Part shown: positions 35,816-45,363 of the stretch, piece after piece
Layout: every line of letters begins with the position of its first letter
Numbering within the stretch: position 1 is the stretch's first letter
Source: Acinetobacter corruptisaponis
GTDB taxonomy: Bacteria > Pseudomonadota > Gammaproteobacteria > Pseudomonadales > Moraxellaceae
Direction of reading: 5' to 3'
Length of the DNA stretch: 64,000 nucleotides
NCBI RefSeq assembly: GCF_030053775.1
Contig: NZ_CP125671.1
Coordinates: forward strand, 1-64,000
Notes under the pieces: generated by a model
What the model was told of the DNA's origin: nothing
Seen by the model: the letters and a program-made list of their open reading frames with translations, nothing else
The model's database searches: none
Program-made: the position numbers and the translations under genes

Positions 35816-38155
35816 ATGCCAAAGATTGAAACAGAAGAGCAATTCTTAGATTTAGCAGAAAAATTCCAAAAAGATTATTGTTTATTACGCAATCATGTTG
35901 TGAATACACAATTTGTCGATCTATCAGATGATTTACGTGAAAAAGCCCATGCTCTAAATAAGGAAGCACAACAGATATATGGCTATATATCTAGTTCTAG
36001 ACAATTAGGTAAATATTATTATCTAGCTTCTTTAAGTTATTTTGCATGCCCGACTACTAGTAATACTCAAGAGCTGTCGTCTGAACGTTATTTGATTCTA
36101 CAAGCGAGTTTTTTAACATATCGGCAGTATCAAGAATTTGCAGAAATTGATAAAGCTGAGAATAAGCAAAAACATGTTTGTGATCTCTTTCGCTATGTAT
36201 CACGATATGTTCTGGATTCTAATCATGCTGAATTATTTCAAGAATGCAGTGAGCTACTAAATCGCTATGTCATGTACGAACGTAACTTGAAAAAGGAGGA
36301 TCGTAATCAACTTTTTAATATTAAAGATTTCAAACAAGTACAAGCCATAGAGTATTTATCGGCTCTATTAATAATTTTTAAAAGACTTGATGATCGTCGT
36401 GTTGTTCATCGTCAGCGTAAGTCAAAAAAAAGTAAAGTTTTGCAATGGCCGACGAAAAATGAACTCAAAAAATTTCGTGAAATTAAAACGGGTAAGCAAG
36501 TAGATATTGGACATAACGCAAAGATCAGTATTTATGATGCCGCTCTTCACAAAGATGAAGAGGGTGAAGTTGATCTATTAGATCCTGAAATGGAGTTTTA
36601 TTCAGAAGATGAAAAGTCTAAAAATTTAAATTATATACTCAGCGATAATGCGACGCATCTAATGCGGCATCGCCAGCGCCGTCATGCTCCTTTTGTTACA
36701 AATCCACATTATTTGGCGCCAGATATACTGAAGCAAATTGTTTATGTGTTGAGAACCGAGTTATCCGGGCACTGGAGGGATGCTGCAATCGCTGCAGCAT
36801 GTTTATTGTCACTTTTGACGGGATTATCACCCGTCGCACTGATGGATTTTAACGAGCTTATTCAAGATGGAATTTTGATCCAGAATGGTTCAAGTAGACG
36901 TCGCGAATATTTACTCAAATTAAATCTTAAAATTACAGAGCAGAAGATTAAGAGCTTAAATCATGTGCGGTGGAATGAAGTGATGACACATCAACTACAT
37001 TTACCTTCTGCTTGGTTTGACTATATAGAACAAGCATCGAATCCACTAATTTCATCAACACACATTAATACGAAACTTAAGAATTGGCTTGATAATCGGT
37101 TTGTAGGTTCGATCACTGTAGAAAAACTGCAGGCTCAATTATATTTTCATATATATTATGAAACATATAATGAATATCTTGCTCATGTAATTGCTGGGCG
37201 GGATAGTCAGCATCACATGCCTGGTATCTATTATGGCGGGCTACCGAAAACTCAACTCAGTAGCACATATCTAGCCTTTTTAGAAAAAGCACTTACACCA
37301 CATTCCACACATTTTACTGAAGACACGGCTGAACTAAAAATATTGCAACAACAATTCAAAGTGCAATCTGCATTATCTATAGGAAGGATAGGGAGCCAAC
37401 TGGCACTTGAACCCAATTTTGTGAAAGAGCAATTCCATATTTTACATAGACATTGTCACGAAAACATCCAAGAAGATAAGCACATTATTAATCAACTTAA
37501 TGCATATGCGTGTTGGATGTGGCATATCAGTTTGTTGAGTTTGGCAAGTCGGCCTAAAAAAAACCTGTTGGGGAATTTGGATGATTATTGTGTTGAGCTC
37601 AAGCTTTTATATGTGAATGATAAAAAAAATAGTAAAGCAAGAAAAGATGGTCGTTTTGTCCCTTTATCTGATTTTTTCATAAAAACACTGCAAAATTACA
37701 CTGCCTTTTTAGAACAAATTATTGAAGCGTACGGTTCATTTTTTAGACAAGTCTTTGCAAAGAAGAAGATAACTGTAAATGATCTTTTTGGTAAGGTCAT
37801 TTTTAGTAAAGATATCTTGCCGATAACTGTCAAAGAATGGCAGAGCAGGAAAATTAAGTTAATCCCTTTATCGAGAAAATGGGTGAATTCATATATGCAA
37901 GGAGTCTTTCCAAAGAATATGTATTCGAATTGGTTACGTCATTTTGACATGAACTTTTTGATGCATGAGCAGCAAGAGGGTAAACCAGCATTAGCTTTTC
38001 ACTTAATTCAGGCCCTGTATGGTCATGACCAACGTGACCGAGAGGCTTTTCATCCGCATTCTTCACTTATCCCGAATGTCTATGTACAGCAAGCCCGCCA
38101 GCAATTGCAAGATAATGTCAAATCTTTATCGATTAAACACTTAGAGCGAAAATAG
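35816..38155 (+). CDS. large tyrosine-recombinase-like protein (779 aa)
   Basis: The C-terminal ~200 residues look like a tyrosine recombinase catalytic fold: LLSLASRPKKNL (first Arg), KARKDGRFVPLS (beta-hairpin Lys), NWLRHFDMNFL (HxxR with Asn for His), ALYGHDQRDREAF (second His region). A clear nucleophile Tyr could not be placed. The long N-terminal ~550 residues, with charged and helical segments, have no recognised domain. It is followed 4 bp later by a second large recombinase gene. The pairing fits multi-recombinase mobile modules such as the gamma-mobile-trio (GmtY/GmtZ/GmtX); this match is by layout and needs a profile search. Confidence 0.6.
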   Translation: MPKIETEEQFLDLAEKFQKDYCLLRNHVVNTQFVDLSDDLREKAHALNKEAQQIYGYISSSRQLGKYYYLASLSYFACPTTSNTQELSSERYLILQASFLTYRQYQEFAEIDKAENKQKHVCDLFRYVSRYVLDSNHAELFQECSELLNRYVMYERNLKKEDRNQLFNIKDFKQVQAIEYLSALLIIFKRLDDRRVVHRQRKSKKSKVLQWPTKNELKKFREIKTGKQVDIGHNAKISIYDAALHKDEEGEVDLLDPEMEFYSEDEKSKNLNYILSDNATHLMRHRQRRHAPFVTNPHYLAPDILKQIVYVLRTELSGHWRDAAIAAACLLSLLTGLSPVALMDFNELIQDGILIQNGSSRRREYLLKLNLKITEQKIKSLNHVRWNEVMTHQLHLPSAWFDYIEQASNPLISSTHINTKLKNWLDNRFVGSITVEKLQAQLYFHIYYETYNEYLAHVIAGRDSQHHMPGIYYGGLPKTQLSSTYLAFLEKALTPHSTHFTEDTAELKILQQQFKVQSALSIGRIGSQLALEPNFVKEQFHILHRHCHENIQEDKHIINQLNAYACWMWHISLLSLASRPKKNLLGNLDDYCVELKLLYVNDKKNSKARKDGRFVPLSDFFIKTLQNYTAFLEQIIEAYGSFFRQVFAKKKITVNDLFGKVIFSKDILPITVKEWQSRKIKLIPLSRKWVNSYMQGVFPKNMYSNWLRHFDMNFLMHEQQEGKPALAFHLIQALYGHDQRDREAFHPHSSLIPNVYVQQARQQLQDNVKSLSIKHLERK

Positions 38156-38159
38156 TTGT

Positions 38160-40823
38160 ATGCAAAAAATCAAAGAACTAATAAAACCACAACTAGATGA
38201 TCTATTTGTTGATATTCATAAAATGGTGAAAAAGTCGCTAGATAGACAGCCTTCTCCACCTGAAGTATTGACGAAAGAAATGCAGCAAAAACTTGATCAG
38301 CAGATCGCTGAAAAATGGCATGACATTAAAGATAGTGTTGATTGTTTGAGTCAAAAGTTGAGCCGAGACGAACAATCAAAACTGATGCAATTTACTGAAG
38401 ATGAATTTAATAAAAGAAGGAAGCAATTCAACCAGAATGTAGATAAAAAATCATACAGAATTAAGCTAAATCCACATACTAAACGGATCGTACTGCCTAG
38501 AAAAATTGAGAGTACAGAGTCACGGTTAGAACAGGGGCATCTACATATCCATGTACTTAAGGAATTAAGGCAGTATTGGCAAGATTCATTTGAATATTGG
38601 AATGAACCAAAGTACTTATGGGGAAATTTATGCTTAAGTTTTATATATATTTCAGGCTGTGCAGATGAACAGCATTTGATTGCTATTCAGAAGCAATTGC
38701 AGGAGGCCATTGAGCTTGGTACAGATCTGAATTGTTTTCGGTTATACCATTCGGACTACAAAAAAATCACTAATCCATTGTTACTACATTATCGTGTTGA
38801 AAACTCTCAATATGGCAACGATGTAGAACAGGGAAAGTTGTACCAATGGAAACATGTTTTTTTTAACCCATATGCGCAGTTCATTTTGCAATATTTAAAA
38901 AAGTTGAAAGCTACTCAGAAAGAATTTTGTCTGCAACATTCAGTTGAAGATTGTATTTTAGAAAGCTTGAGTAAGATAGGCAGGAAAAAAAGTCTTGGGG
39001 ATCTGCAATATCAAATTAAACGCCGTGGATTTCGTGCGTTTAATGATGTGCAAATGGTACTCGAATTTAATCCAAACCTCAGCATAGATATATTTTTGAG
39101 TAATGTGCTTCAGCAAGAGATTAATACTGTTGCTTTAAGGCCATCCGAATTTAGATTGCTGTGGAATAATGATTACAATCAAGTCACAGAACCAGATAAT
39201 CGCCCTATTCATTTTGAACAAGAGCAGTTACTTCCTGAAGTTCCGACTGTTCAAAGCAAATTACAAACGATTCCGTATGAGTTGATGTTGTTTGGTCAAA
39301 AGAAACGTAAAGGTCAAAAAGTTGAGCGTTTAGATAAAAAGAGGAATAAAGAAGAACGCACGCTACGTTTTTGGCAAGAAACTAGAAGGGTGTTAGAGGA
39401 GAAGATAGTTGATGCTAATACGGAGGAAAAGTCTTTAATTGATGCTCAACTACGCTTAATTCACTGGTTAATGCATTTAAAAAAACGAGGGCTTCAATTA
39501 TCAACTATTGAAAGCTACTTAGGATCGTTTGGCAAAGAATTTATATTTGAGATTTGGCTCAATAAATTAGATTTAAAGCAACAATCCATAGATGACTATG
39601 AGGATTTATATCGGCAGCTATTGAAATACAGCAGTGAACGTGATGAAAAAGCAGTTCAACGAGATTCGGTGAAAGGAAAAACCTCTCGTAAGATGCACCA
39701 AAGCGCAGAATACCGTTTTGGTCGCCTAAAAGATTTTCATCAATTCTGTATAGAGAATTATGATGCTCCAGGGGTATTGGTGTTACAGAATTCAAGTTTT
39801 AAGCATTTACAAATTTGCAATGCACGGCTAGTGAGTCCTTTGCTATTTGGCAAATTATTGGAAAAACTAGAAAATTTAAGTCAAGAGCCAACGGCATCAG
39901 AGTGGGTCGATCATCTGAGTTGTTTAAAGCTGATGTATTTACTAAGTTATAGAACTGGACTTCGATTAAATGAAGTTCGTTGTCTTAAAATACAAGATAT
40001 TATTTGCCCAGAGCTACTTTATAAAGAAAAAGAAAATACAGTTTTTAATAATATCACGCTTCATATCCAAGACAATTCATATCGCCGTCTGAAAACGCGA
40101 AGTGCGAATCGTCAAATACCATTGAAAATTGCATTGTCAGAACATGAGTTTTTAGTAGTACAACGTTACATACAACATCGTTATGAGCAATATTTGGTTA
40201 ATCAGCAGGATGATCTACTTTTTAGTGTGAATCATCGTGTATTAACTGATCAATGTATCAGCAAAATTACAGTAGATTTGTTTAGTCAAATATTAGGTAT
40301 GCATCATGGCTTTAGTTTTCATACATTACGCCACAGTGCTGCTAACTATCTAGCAATAACTTTGCTCGGTTCAAAAGAAATGATCAAGACCTACACAGAT
40401 TGTCCTTGGGTAAAAGCAAAAAAGATGAGGGATTTATTGTTTGGTATGAAAGCACGTGCTCAAGAAGAGATTATTCAACATAAATGGCAGGTGCTCGCCT
40501 CTTGGATGGGGCATAGCAGTATTGAGCAAACGGCTTCAAATTACCTTCATGTTTTGGATTTATTAGCAGTCGATCGAATTTATAATTCGCCGTGTATCAT
40601 TTCAAAAAAAGTATTAGAACAGTGTTTTAGTCCAGTGAAGTCAAGTACAGACTACATAAACCTAAATCGTTATACTCAGCAGCAGAAATGGTTTAATTCT
40701 TATCAGCAAACACAGCCAGTTACGATGGCTGGCCGACAAGAAAAGAAGTTTAGTATAGAGAAGAGTACTCTGACACCTTGGACTGCTCCCAGTATCCTAG
40801 ACATCGAAGTAGTCTCATTTTGA
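38160..40823 (+). CDS. large tyrosine recombinase, C-terminus cut by IS
   Basis: Site-specific recombinase. The C-terminal domain from about residue 595 shows the full set: TGLRLNEVRCL (Arg), RRLKTRSANRQIPL (Lys), FHTLRHSAANYLA (HxxR), LASWMGHSSIEQTASNYLH (His and nucleophile Tyr). A long N-terminal region of about 500 residues precedes it. Native sequence runs to about residue 873; the last ~14 residues and the stop codon come from the IS element that begins at 40779. All catalytic residues lie before the cut, so activity may survive. Separated by 4 bp from the 779-residue gene, so co-translated. Probable integrase of an island or transposon. Confidence 0.75.
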   Translation: MQKIKELIKPQLDDLFVDIHKMVKKSLDRQPSPPEVLTKEMQQKLDQQIAEKWHDIKDSVDCLSQKLSRDEQSKLMQFTEDEFNKRRKQFNQNVDKKSYRIKLNPHTKRIVLPRKIESTESRLEQGHLHIHVLKELRQYWQDSFEYWNEPKYLWGNLCLSFIYISGCADEQHLIAIQKQLQEAIELGTDLNCFRLYHSDYKKITNPLLLHYRVENSQYGNDVEQGKLYQWKHVFFNPYAQFILQYLKKLKATQKEFCLQHSVEDCILESLSKIGRKKSLGDLQYQIKRRGFRAFNDVQMVLEFNPNLSIDIFLSNVLQQEINTVALRPSEFRLLWNNDYNQVTEPDNRPIHFEQEQLLPEVPTVQSKLQTIPYELMLFGQKKRKGQKVERLDKKRNKEERTLRFWQETRRVLEEKIVDANTEEKSLIDAQLRLIHWLMHLKKRGLQLSTIESYLGSFGKEFIFEIWLNKLDLKQQSIDDYEDLYRQLLKYSSERDEKAVQRDSVKGKTSRKMHQSAEYRFGRLKDFHQFCIENYDAPGVLVLQNSSFKHLQICNARLVSPLLFGKLLEKLENLSQEPTASEWVDHLSCLKLMYLLSYRTGLRLNEVRCLKIQDIICPELLYKEKENTVFNNITLHIQDNSYRRLKTRSANRQIPLKIALSEHEFLVVQRYIQHRYEQYLVNQQDDLLFSVNHRVLTDQCISKITVDLFSQILGMHHGFSFHTLRHSAANYLAITLLGSKEMIKTYTDCPWVKAKKMRDLLFGMKARAQEEIIQHKWQVLASWMGHSSIEQTASNYLHVLDLLAVDRIYNSPCIISKKVLEQCFSPVKSSTDYINLNRYTQQQKWFNSYQQTQPVTMAGRQEKKFSIEKSTLTPWTAPSILDIEVVSF

Positions 40824-41672
40824 AACTGCCTCAAATGCTTCTGGGCTCATTCCGTCGAGATGCGAATGGCGCCTAATCCGATTGTAAAACATCTCGATGT
40901 AATCAAACACATCTGCACGCGCCATTTCTCGAGTTTTATAGATTCTCTTTTTAATTCTTTCTTTCTTTAAGCTGCTAAAAAAGGATTCTGCAACAGCATT
41001 GTCCCAACAGTTTCCTCTGCGACTCATACTGGGAATCAAGTTATGCTTTTGACAGAATTTATGCCAGTCTCCGCTGCTGTATTGTGAGCCTTGGTCTGAA
41101 TGTATGATCACAGGTTCATTGGGTCTGCGTCGCCATACTGCCATAAGAAGTGCATCCAAAACGATATCCTTAGCAAGCGTAGGTTTCATTGACCAACCGA
41201 TGACTTTCCTTGAATATAAATCGAGAACCACAGCCAGATATAACCAGCCTTGCCATGTGCGGATGTAAGTAATATCAGTCACCCAAGAGGTGTCTGGAGT
41301 ATTTACGACAAACTGTCGATTTAAATGGTTGGGTGGCACAATCTGAGGACGGCCTCGACCATAGCTTTTATGTTTCTTATACCCTCGTACAGCTGTAATA
41401 CCATTGTTTTTCATGATCTTCAGTACACGATTAGGACCACAGCCTTCACCTAATTCTTTAAGGTCTAAAGTAATTCGTCGGTAACCATAGATACCATAGC
41501 TAGCATCATAAGAAGAACGTATGAGCTGTAATAAACGCTTGTCTTCAAGGGTTCTACTTGATTCAGGTTCATGTAGCCAAGCGTAATAGCCAGCGCGAGC
41601 GATCTTTAATACCCGACACATCGTTTTAATCTTAAATTGATGGCTGTATTCAAGGATGAATTGATACTTCAC
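40815..41672 (-). CDS. IS3-family transposase OrfB
   Basis: 285-residue DDE integrase domain protein: first Asp in WVTDITYIRTWQG, second in IIHSDQGSQYSS, Glu in DNAVAESFFSSLKKE. The start is a GTG that overlaps the orfA stop (GTGA), so expression mainly by -1 frameshift is likely. Full length and apparently intact. Distinct from the IS3 copies at 1 and 6282. Confidence 0.9.
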   Translation of the reverse strand: MKYQFILEYSHQFKIKTMCRVLKIARAGYYAWLHEPESSRTLEDKRLLQLIRSSYDASYGIYGYRRITLDLKELGEGCGPNRVLKIMKNNGITAVRGYKKHKSYGRGRPQIVPPNHLNRQFVVNTPDTSWVTDITYIRTWQGWLYLAVVLDLYSRKVIGWSMKPTLAKDIVLDALLMAVWRRRPNEPVIIHSDQGSQYSSGDWHKFCQKHNLIPSMSRRGNCWDNAVAESFFSSLKKERIKKRIYKTREMARADVFDYIEMFYNRIRRHSHLDGMSPEAFEAVSK

Positions 41673-41953
41673 TCGGGCAGGCTTGCAAAGTACCTTGCGG
41701 CCTTTTTTAAGATATCTCGTTCCTCTTCAGTCTGTTTAAGCTGACTTTTAAGGCGTAGGATTTCTTTCTTTGCTTCAAGCAGTTCATGTTCATCATGATT
41801 GTTGTGTAATGGATGTACAGCTTTAAGCCATTTATAAATACTGTGTTGTGATACACCTAAACGTTCTGCCACATCACTGACAGAATATCCACGTTCAGTA
41901 ATCAATTTAACAGCTTCATCTTTAAATTCTGGGGTATAGCGTTGTCCACTCAT
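41669..41953 (-). CDS. IS3-family transposase OrfA
   Basis: 94-residue helix-turn-helix protein (RYTPEFKDEAVKLITERGYS, VAERLGVSQHSIYKWLK) ending in a leucine-zipper-like stretch. An A_AAA_AAG heptamer (complement of 41702-41708) lies in the correct phase near the end, the classical IS3 -1 slippery site for making the OrfAB fusion. Confidence 0.9.
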   Translation of the reverse strand: MSGQRYTPEFKDEAVKLITERGYSVSDVAERLGVSQHSIYKWLKAVHPLHNNHDEHELLEAKKEILRLKSQLKQTEEERDILKKAARYFASLPE

Positions 41954-42021
41954 AATGTTCTCTCCTATGCAAAAAGAATAGACGATATTTGTCTAGGAGA
42001 GTGGTGGCAGTCCATATCTAA

Positions 42022-42639
42022 CTAAAAGGTGTCTACAAAATTAGTGGCTATTCACCTTTTCAACGTTTGATAAGTTTTAGAGAAGGTCGTTTAAGCGAAG
42101 ATACCCAAGCTCAAGAATGGATGCAACGATGTCAATGGATGAGCACTAAATGGATGGATCGCCAAAAATTTAATTTAAAAACGAATTATGTTTATAGTAA
42201 GAATTTAGAAGAGAGTTGGTTTGATGAACTTTACGAAAAGGCTAAAAAACTGACTCGTCCAGATGAAATAATTCCTCTCCTTGATTTTCATTATAAAGAT
42301 GATAGGCAGCAAGATGCACTGAAAGAAAAGAACATGGTTAAGGCGCTTAAAATATTATTATTATTTGGAAAACTGCGTAAGAATTTTCTACATTTTCAAT
42401 GCCGAATGAAAGGTGATGAGCAACAAATTGTTAATTTTATTACTGGTATAGAGCCAATGTTAGGAGATCATCTGTATTTAGAAAAACAAAACTACCCAGT
42501 TAATTTGGATGCTCCTGAGCGAACCGTTAAATTTAGTTTTCAAAGAGTTGTCGGCTCTAACAAAAAAAATGTTACTCCGCTGGTTATATTTAATTTAATG
42601 TTAAAAATCATGCTAGAAGATGAACTCTGGTTGAAATAG
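42022..42639 (+). CDS. third gene of recombinase module, 5' truncated
   Basis: Reading frame open from the IS edge; coding-like sequence begins about 42034 (YKISGYSPFQRLISFREGR) and runs to 42639, about 200 residues. Without the IS-side codons only a TTG at 42067 is available as start, so the native start was probably lost with the insertion. The product is charged and soluble, without a recognised domain. It follows the two large recombinases in the same direction and could be the small third partner of a trio module (GmtX-like) or part of a cargo gene. Confidence 0.5.
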   Translation, partial: LKGVYKISGYSPFQRLISFREGRLSEDTQAQEWMQRCQWMSTKWMDRQKFNLKTNYVYSKNLEESWFDELYEKAKKLTRPDEIIPLLDFHYKDDRQQDALKEKNMVKALKILLLFGKLRKNFLHFQCRMKGDEQQIVNFITGIEPMLGDHLYLEKQNYPVNLDAPERTVKFSFQRVVGSNKKNVTPLVIFNLMLKIMLEDELWLK

Positions 42640-42965
42640 CCTAAGCAAACTGAAAAGGGGGAATTGTTTAAAAATCTCTCTGGTTATAAGTAAACTGTCT
42701 TTATGAAAAGCATCATACTAATTTTGATTCATAATAAAGGGAATTTAAAAGCTTTAGCATCACAATTTGGTCACTGGATTTTAGACAATAGTGTAAAGAT
42801 TAGCACTTTGGTAAATCGATGAGCTAAAGTGTTGTAGTCCAAACTCGATCTGACAATTACCCATTTTTAGTGTGCCCGTCAGGTTAAATTTGAACTGAAT
42901 TTTTCTCAGCCCAAATTCATTTCCAATCAAGTTATGTTTCAAGTGGCGTGCGAACACTGCACAAT
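42640..42965. other. intergenic stretch
   Basis: Contains only a 39-codon plus-strand frame (42703-42822, MKSIILILIHNKGNLKALA) without a ribosome-binding site. Nothing else recognised. It marks the border between the recombinase module and the SOS cluster. Confidence 0.4.
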
Positions 42966-43184
42966 TTAATTCACGGTGCCTAAGACAGGTATCAACTTCG
43001 GACCAGCCATTCTAGCTTTGCTAATGATTTCCACCAGCTCATCATAAGTCAGTTCAAACTTATCCTCACTATCAAATACATAGACCATATTCTTGCCTTC
43101 ATGTTCAGGTGGAGTAGGTGGTACAAATCGTTTCGGGATAAGAATTTGTGCGAGTTGTTCGTCAGTTAATTTAAATAAGTGCAT
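42966..43184 (-). CDS. small protein downstream of umuC
   Basis: 72 residues, soluble, with no known domain: MHLFKLTDEQLAQILIPKR, a Pro-rich stretch (FVPPTPPEHEG) and YDELVEIISKARM. It starts 4 bp after the umuC stop, so it is in one operon with umuD and umuC and is probably co-induced by DNA damage. I cannot assign a function. Confidence 0.65.
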   Translation of the reverse strand: MHLFKLTDEQLAQILIPKRFVPPTPPEHEGKNMVYVFDSEDKFELTYDELVEIISKARMAGPKLIPVLGTVN

Positions 43185-43188
43185 GTTT

Positions 43189-44484
43189 TTATCCTACTCT
43201 TGGTAAGTCAGACCATTTGGTTAAATACGAAGGTGATCTAAGGTTTTGATTCATGTGCCATGTGGCTTCTTTATTGTTGGCAATGCCTAGCGTGACGAGA
43301 TTCTTCCCAAACCGTTCACTGATGGCTTCGATGGCATCTGAAAGCCTTTCTCGCTCTTGCTTATGTGAATAGTCCGTGAATAGATCGGGCACAAACTTGG
43401 ATTGATCTGTAATTTCGAGCAGCACGATTCCCGCCTTTTTATACTTAAAGCCTTTCTTAAATATCTGATCGATGCCTTTCATCGCGGCCTTGGTGATGAG
43501 CAGTAGATCATCCGTATGCTCATGCATTTGAACGACGATGTAAGGCGAGTAGCGCTCTGTCTTATCAAAGCGACTGGTTTGGATATACACGCCGATCATC
43601 TTGCAGATTGAGCCATCTTCCCGCATTCGTTTCACGGCTCTGGCCACATAAAGCCGAACCGAAGCTTTAATGTCATCCATTTCATACACTGGGTTGCCAT
43701 ATGAACGGCTGCTGATGATTTGCTTCTTCGCTACAGTATCATCACTAAGGTCAATACAAGAAAGGCCCTGTAGCTCAAGCACCGTCTTTTCCATCACGAT
43801 ACTAAACTGCTTTTTGATTTCTTTAGGATTGGCATTGATCAGATCCAGCACAGATTGAACACCCATAGTATTGAGCTTCTTACAGTTCTGTCTGCCTACG
43901 CCCCAAACCTCAGACACATCAACCTGCGCGAGTAGCGTTTCTGTAGAGCATGGGTCCATATGGGCCAGATTACAGACCCCATTGAAGAACTTGTTTTTCT
44001 TGGCGAGATGATTGGCAATCTTGGCTTCGGTTTTAGAGCGACCAATTCCAATACAGCAGGGTAGGCCTAACCAACGCCAAGCCTTAGCCCTCATGTCTTG
44101 AGCATATACAGTCAGGTCAAATAGATGCTCGTAAGCTGTGAGCTTCAGAAAGCATTCATCAATGGAATAGACCTCTTGATCTCCTGGTGCAACATAGTCC
44201 CCAAGCAGCTCCATAAAGCGCTTGGACATTTCGCCATATAAGGAGAAATTACTGGATAGCACCTGAATGTTATGTTGTTTGATCAGCTCTTTAATTTGGA
44301 ATACAGGAACACCCATCTTGATGCCTAAGTCTTTCGCTTCCTGGCTTCTGGCCACGGCACAGCCGTCATTGTTGCTGAGCACAATGGTTGGGCGATCATT
44401 CAAGGCAGGATTAAACACACGCTCACACGAGACGTAGCAATTATTCACGTCGACTAACGCGAATATTTCATTTTCACTTTGCAT
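43189..44484 (-). CDS. umuC: UmuC, error-prone DNA polymerase V subunit
   Basis: Y-family translesion polymerase of 431 residues. The catalytic palm shows FALVDVNNCYVSCERVFNP (first Asp) and EVYSIDECFLKL (Asp-Glu pair), then the helix-hairpin-helix WGVGRQNCKKLNTMG and the little-finger domain with a C-terminal DUF4113-like end. With cleaved UmuD it copies damaged DNA and raises mutation. umuD lies 14 bp upstream. Full length. Confidence 0.93.
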   Translation of the reverse strand: MQSENEIFALVDVNNCYVSCERVFNPALNDRPTIVLSNNDGCAVARSQEAKDLGIKMGVPVFQIKELIKQHNIQVLSSNFSLYGEMSKRFMELLGDYVAPGDQEVYSIDECFLKLTAYEHLFDLTVYAQDMRAKAWRWLGLPCCIGIGRSKTEAKIANHLAKKNKFFNGVCNLAHMDPCSTETLLAQVDVSEVWGVGRQNCKKLNTMGVQSVLDLINANPKEIKKQFSIVMEKTVLELQGLSCIDLSDDTVAKKQIISSRSYGNPVYEMDDIKASVRLYVARAVKRMREDGSICKMIGVYIQTSRFDKTERYSPYIVVQMHEHTDDLLLITKAAMKGIDQIFKKGFKYKKAGIVLLEITDQSKFVPDLFTDYSHKQERERLSDAIEAISERFGKNLVTLGIANNKEATWHMNQNLRSPSYLTKWSDLPRVG

Positions 44485-44498
44485 GGTTATTCTTCTTT

Positions 44499-45125
44499 TT
44501 ATGAGCGGTGATAAATACGCTTTAAATTAAAAGTCACCACACCCCAGATTGATATGGTCTGACTATCATCAGGAATGATGTGATTGTAATTCGAATTTTC
44601 AGCCTTCAACCAAAGTTCTGGAAGCGGATAATCTTCATCTCCAAATATTTCTTTGATTTCAGACTTGGACATCTTATTGGTGATCATCAGCCGCTTAATG
44701 GTCGAGGCGCTATTATCAATCAGGGCAACCACGATATCGTAATGCTTGGCCTCAATGCTGCGATCGACAATGATTGGGTCATTGATCTCGAAACCAGCAT
44801 CAAGCATAGATTCACTGTCTACATAAGCAATGAACGTAGAAATAGGGTTGTGAATCAGGAACTCATTCAGATCGAGCGCTTTATCTTGCTCATCCTTGGT
44901 GCTGAAGGCTGGACCTGCAGGGATGCGCTCTAAAGAGACGGGGATAGAGACTTTAGATTTGGGTAGAACTGCAGTAAGCCCTAACTGCGCAACCAGTTCA
45001 TTTTGAACAGCGATTTGTTCAAGCACGGTATTGATGGTAGGGCTTGGCTTACCCTCTGGACCCATGAGCTCTTGTAAAGATGACCATGCGTCGTCAGAGA
45101 AGTAGATAGGCAACTTCTTAGACAT
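44499..45125 (-). CDS. umuD: UmuD-like SOS protease (S24 family)
   Basis: 208 residues, longer than E. coli UmuD (139), as in the extended UmuD proteins of Acinetobacter. The self-cleavage site is Ala70-Gly71 (ERIPAGPAFS), the nucleophile Ser106 (DSESMLDAG) and the general base Lys144 (ASTIKRLM). The N-terminal ~65 residues could act in DNA binding or regulation, as described for UmuDAb, but show no clear helix-turn-helix. It is first in the umuD-umuC-small gene operon. No SOS operator could be fixed upstream. Confidence 0.9.
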   Translation of the reverse strand: MSKKLPIYFSDDAWSSLQELMGPEGKPSPTINTVLEQIAVQNELVAQLGLTAVLPKSKVSIPVSLERIPAGPAFSTKDEQDKALDLNEFLIHNPISTFIAYVDSESMLDAGFEINDPIIVDRSIEAKHYDIVVALIDNSASTIKRLMITNKMSKSEIKEIFGDEDYPLPELWLKAENSNYNHIIPDDSQTISIWGVVTFNLKRIYHRS

Positions 45126-45236
45126 TAGATACTCCTACGCTACAAGGCGTGTTTGGAAGTAGAATTTGTATAAATAGGATATTACTAACAGTATTTAAAA
45201 TTCAAATTTAAAAAGTTGTGGATAAACAAGGATGCG

Positions 45237-45325
45237 TCAGAATAAGACGTCTTGTTTTTGCTCATCGCGCGGAAAAGTGACGAATTCATCGGGCATTTCA
45301 AAAAAATATTCATGCGCGTGTTCAT
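45237..45325 (-). pseudogene. 3' end of the SRAP gene cut off by the transposon
   Basis: Reads HAHEYFFEMPDEFVTFPRD and on to a TGA at 45237-45239. Joined across one copy of TTCAT to the SRAP 5' part at 62293-62850, it restores a continuous frame (WLTTDHE-HAHEYFFEM). It lies 112 bp before umuD in the same direction, so the original order was SRAP, umuD, umuC. Confidence 0.85.
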
Positions 45326-45363
45326 GGGGTCGTCTCAGGAAACGGAAAATATAGCACGCTAAG
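45326..45363 (+). repeat. transposon terminal inverted repeat 1 (outer left)
   Basis: 38 bp starting GGGG, preceded by the target duplication TTCAT. It contains the tnpR stop codon. Confidence 0.9.

Larger units (their letters stand above)
40779..42014 (-). mobile_element. IS3-family element interrupting recombinase module
   Basis: About 1,236 bp. The ends match as inverted repeats TGGACTGCTCCCAGTATCC on the left and TGGACTGCCACCACTCTCC read inward from 42014, both followed by TAGACA. orfA and orfB lie on the minus strand. No target duplication is seen (left flank ACCT, right flank TATC), so adjacent sequence may have been deleted. GACACCT next to the left end and AGGTGTC at 42027-42033 also mirror each other, so the exact ends may lie slightly further out. 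Confidence 0.8.

Noticed and set aside
35816..40823. Reading the two large proteins as defence ATPases or nucleases
   Set aside because: No Walker, helicase or nuclease motif was seen, while R/K/HxxR/H/Y recombinase residues are present in the second and partly in the first.
45126..45236. Search for an SOS operator before umuD
   Set aside because: AT-rich sequence without a convincing dyad; no site could be assigned honestly.
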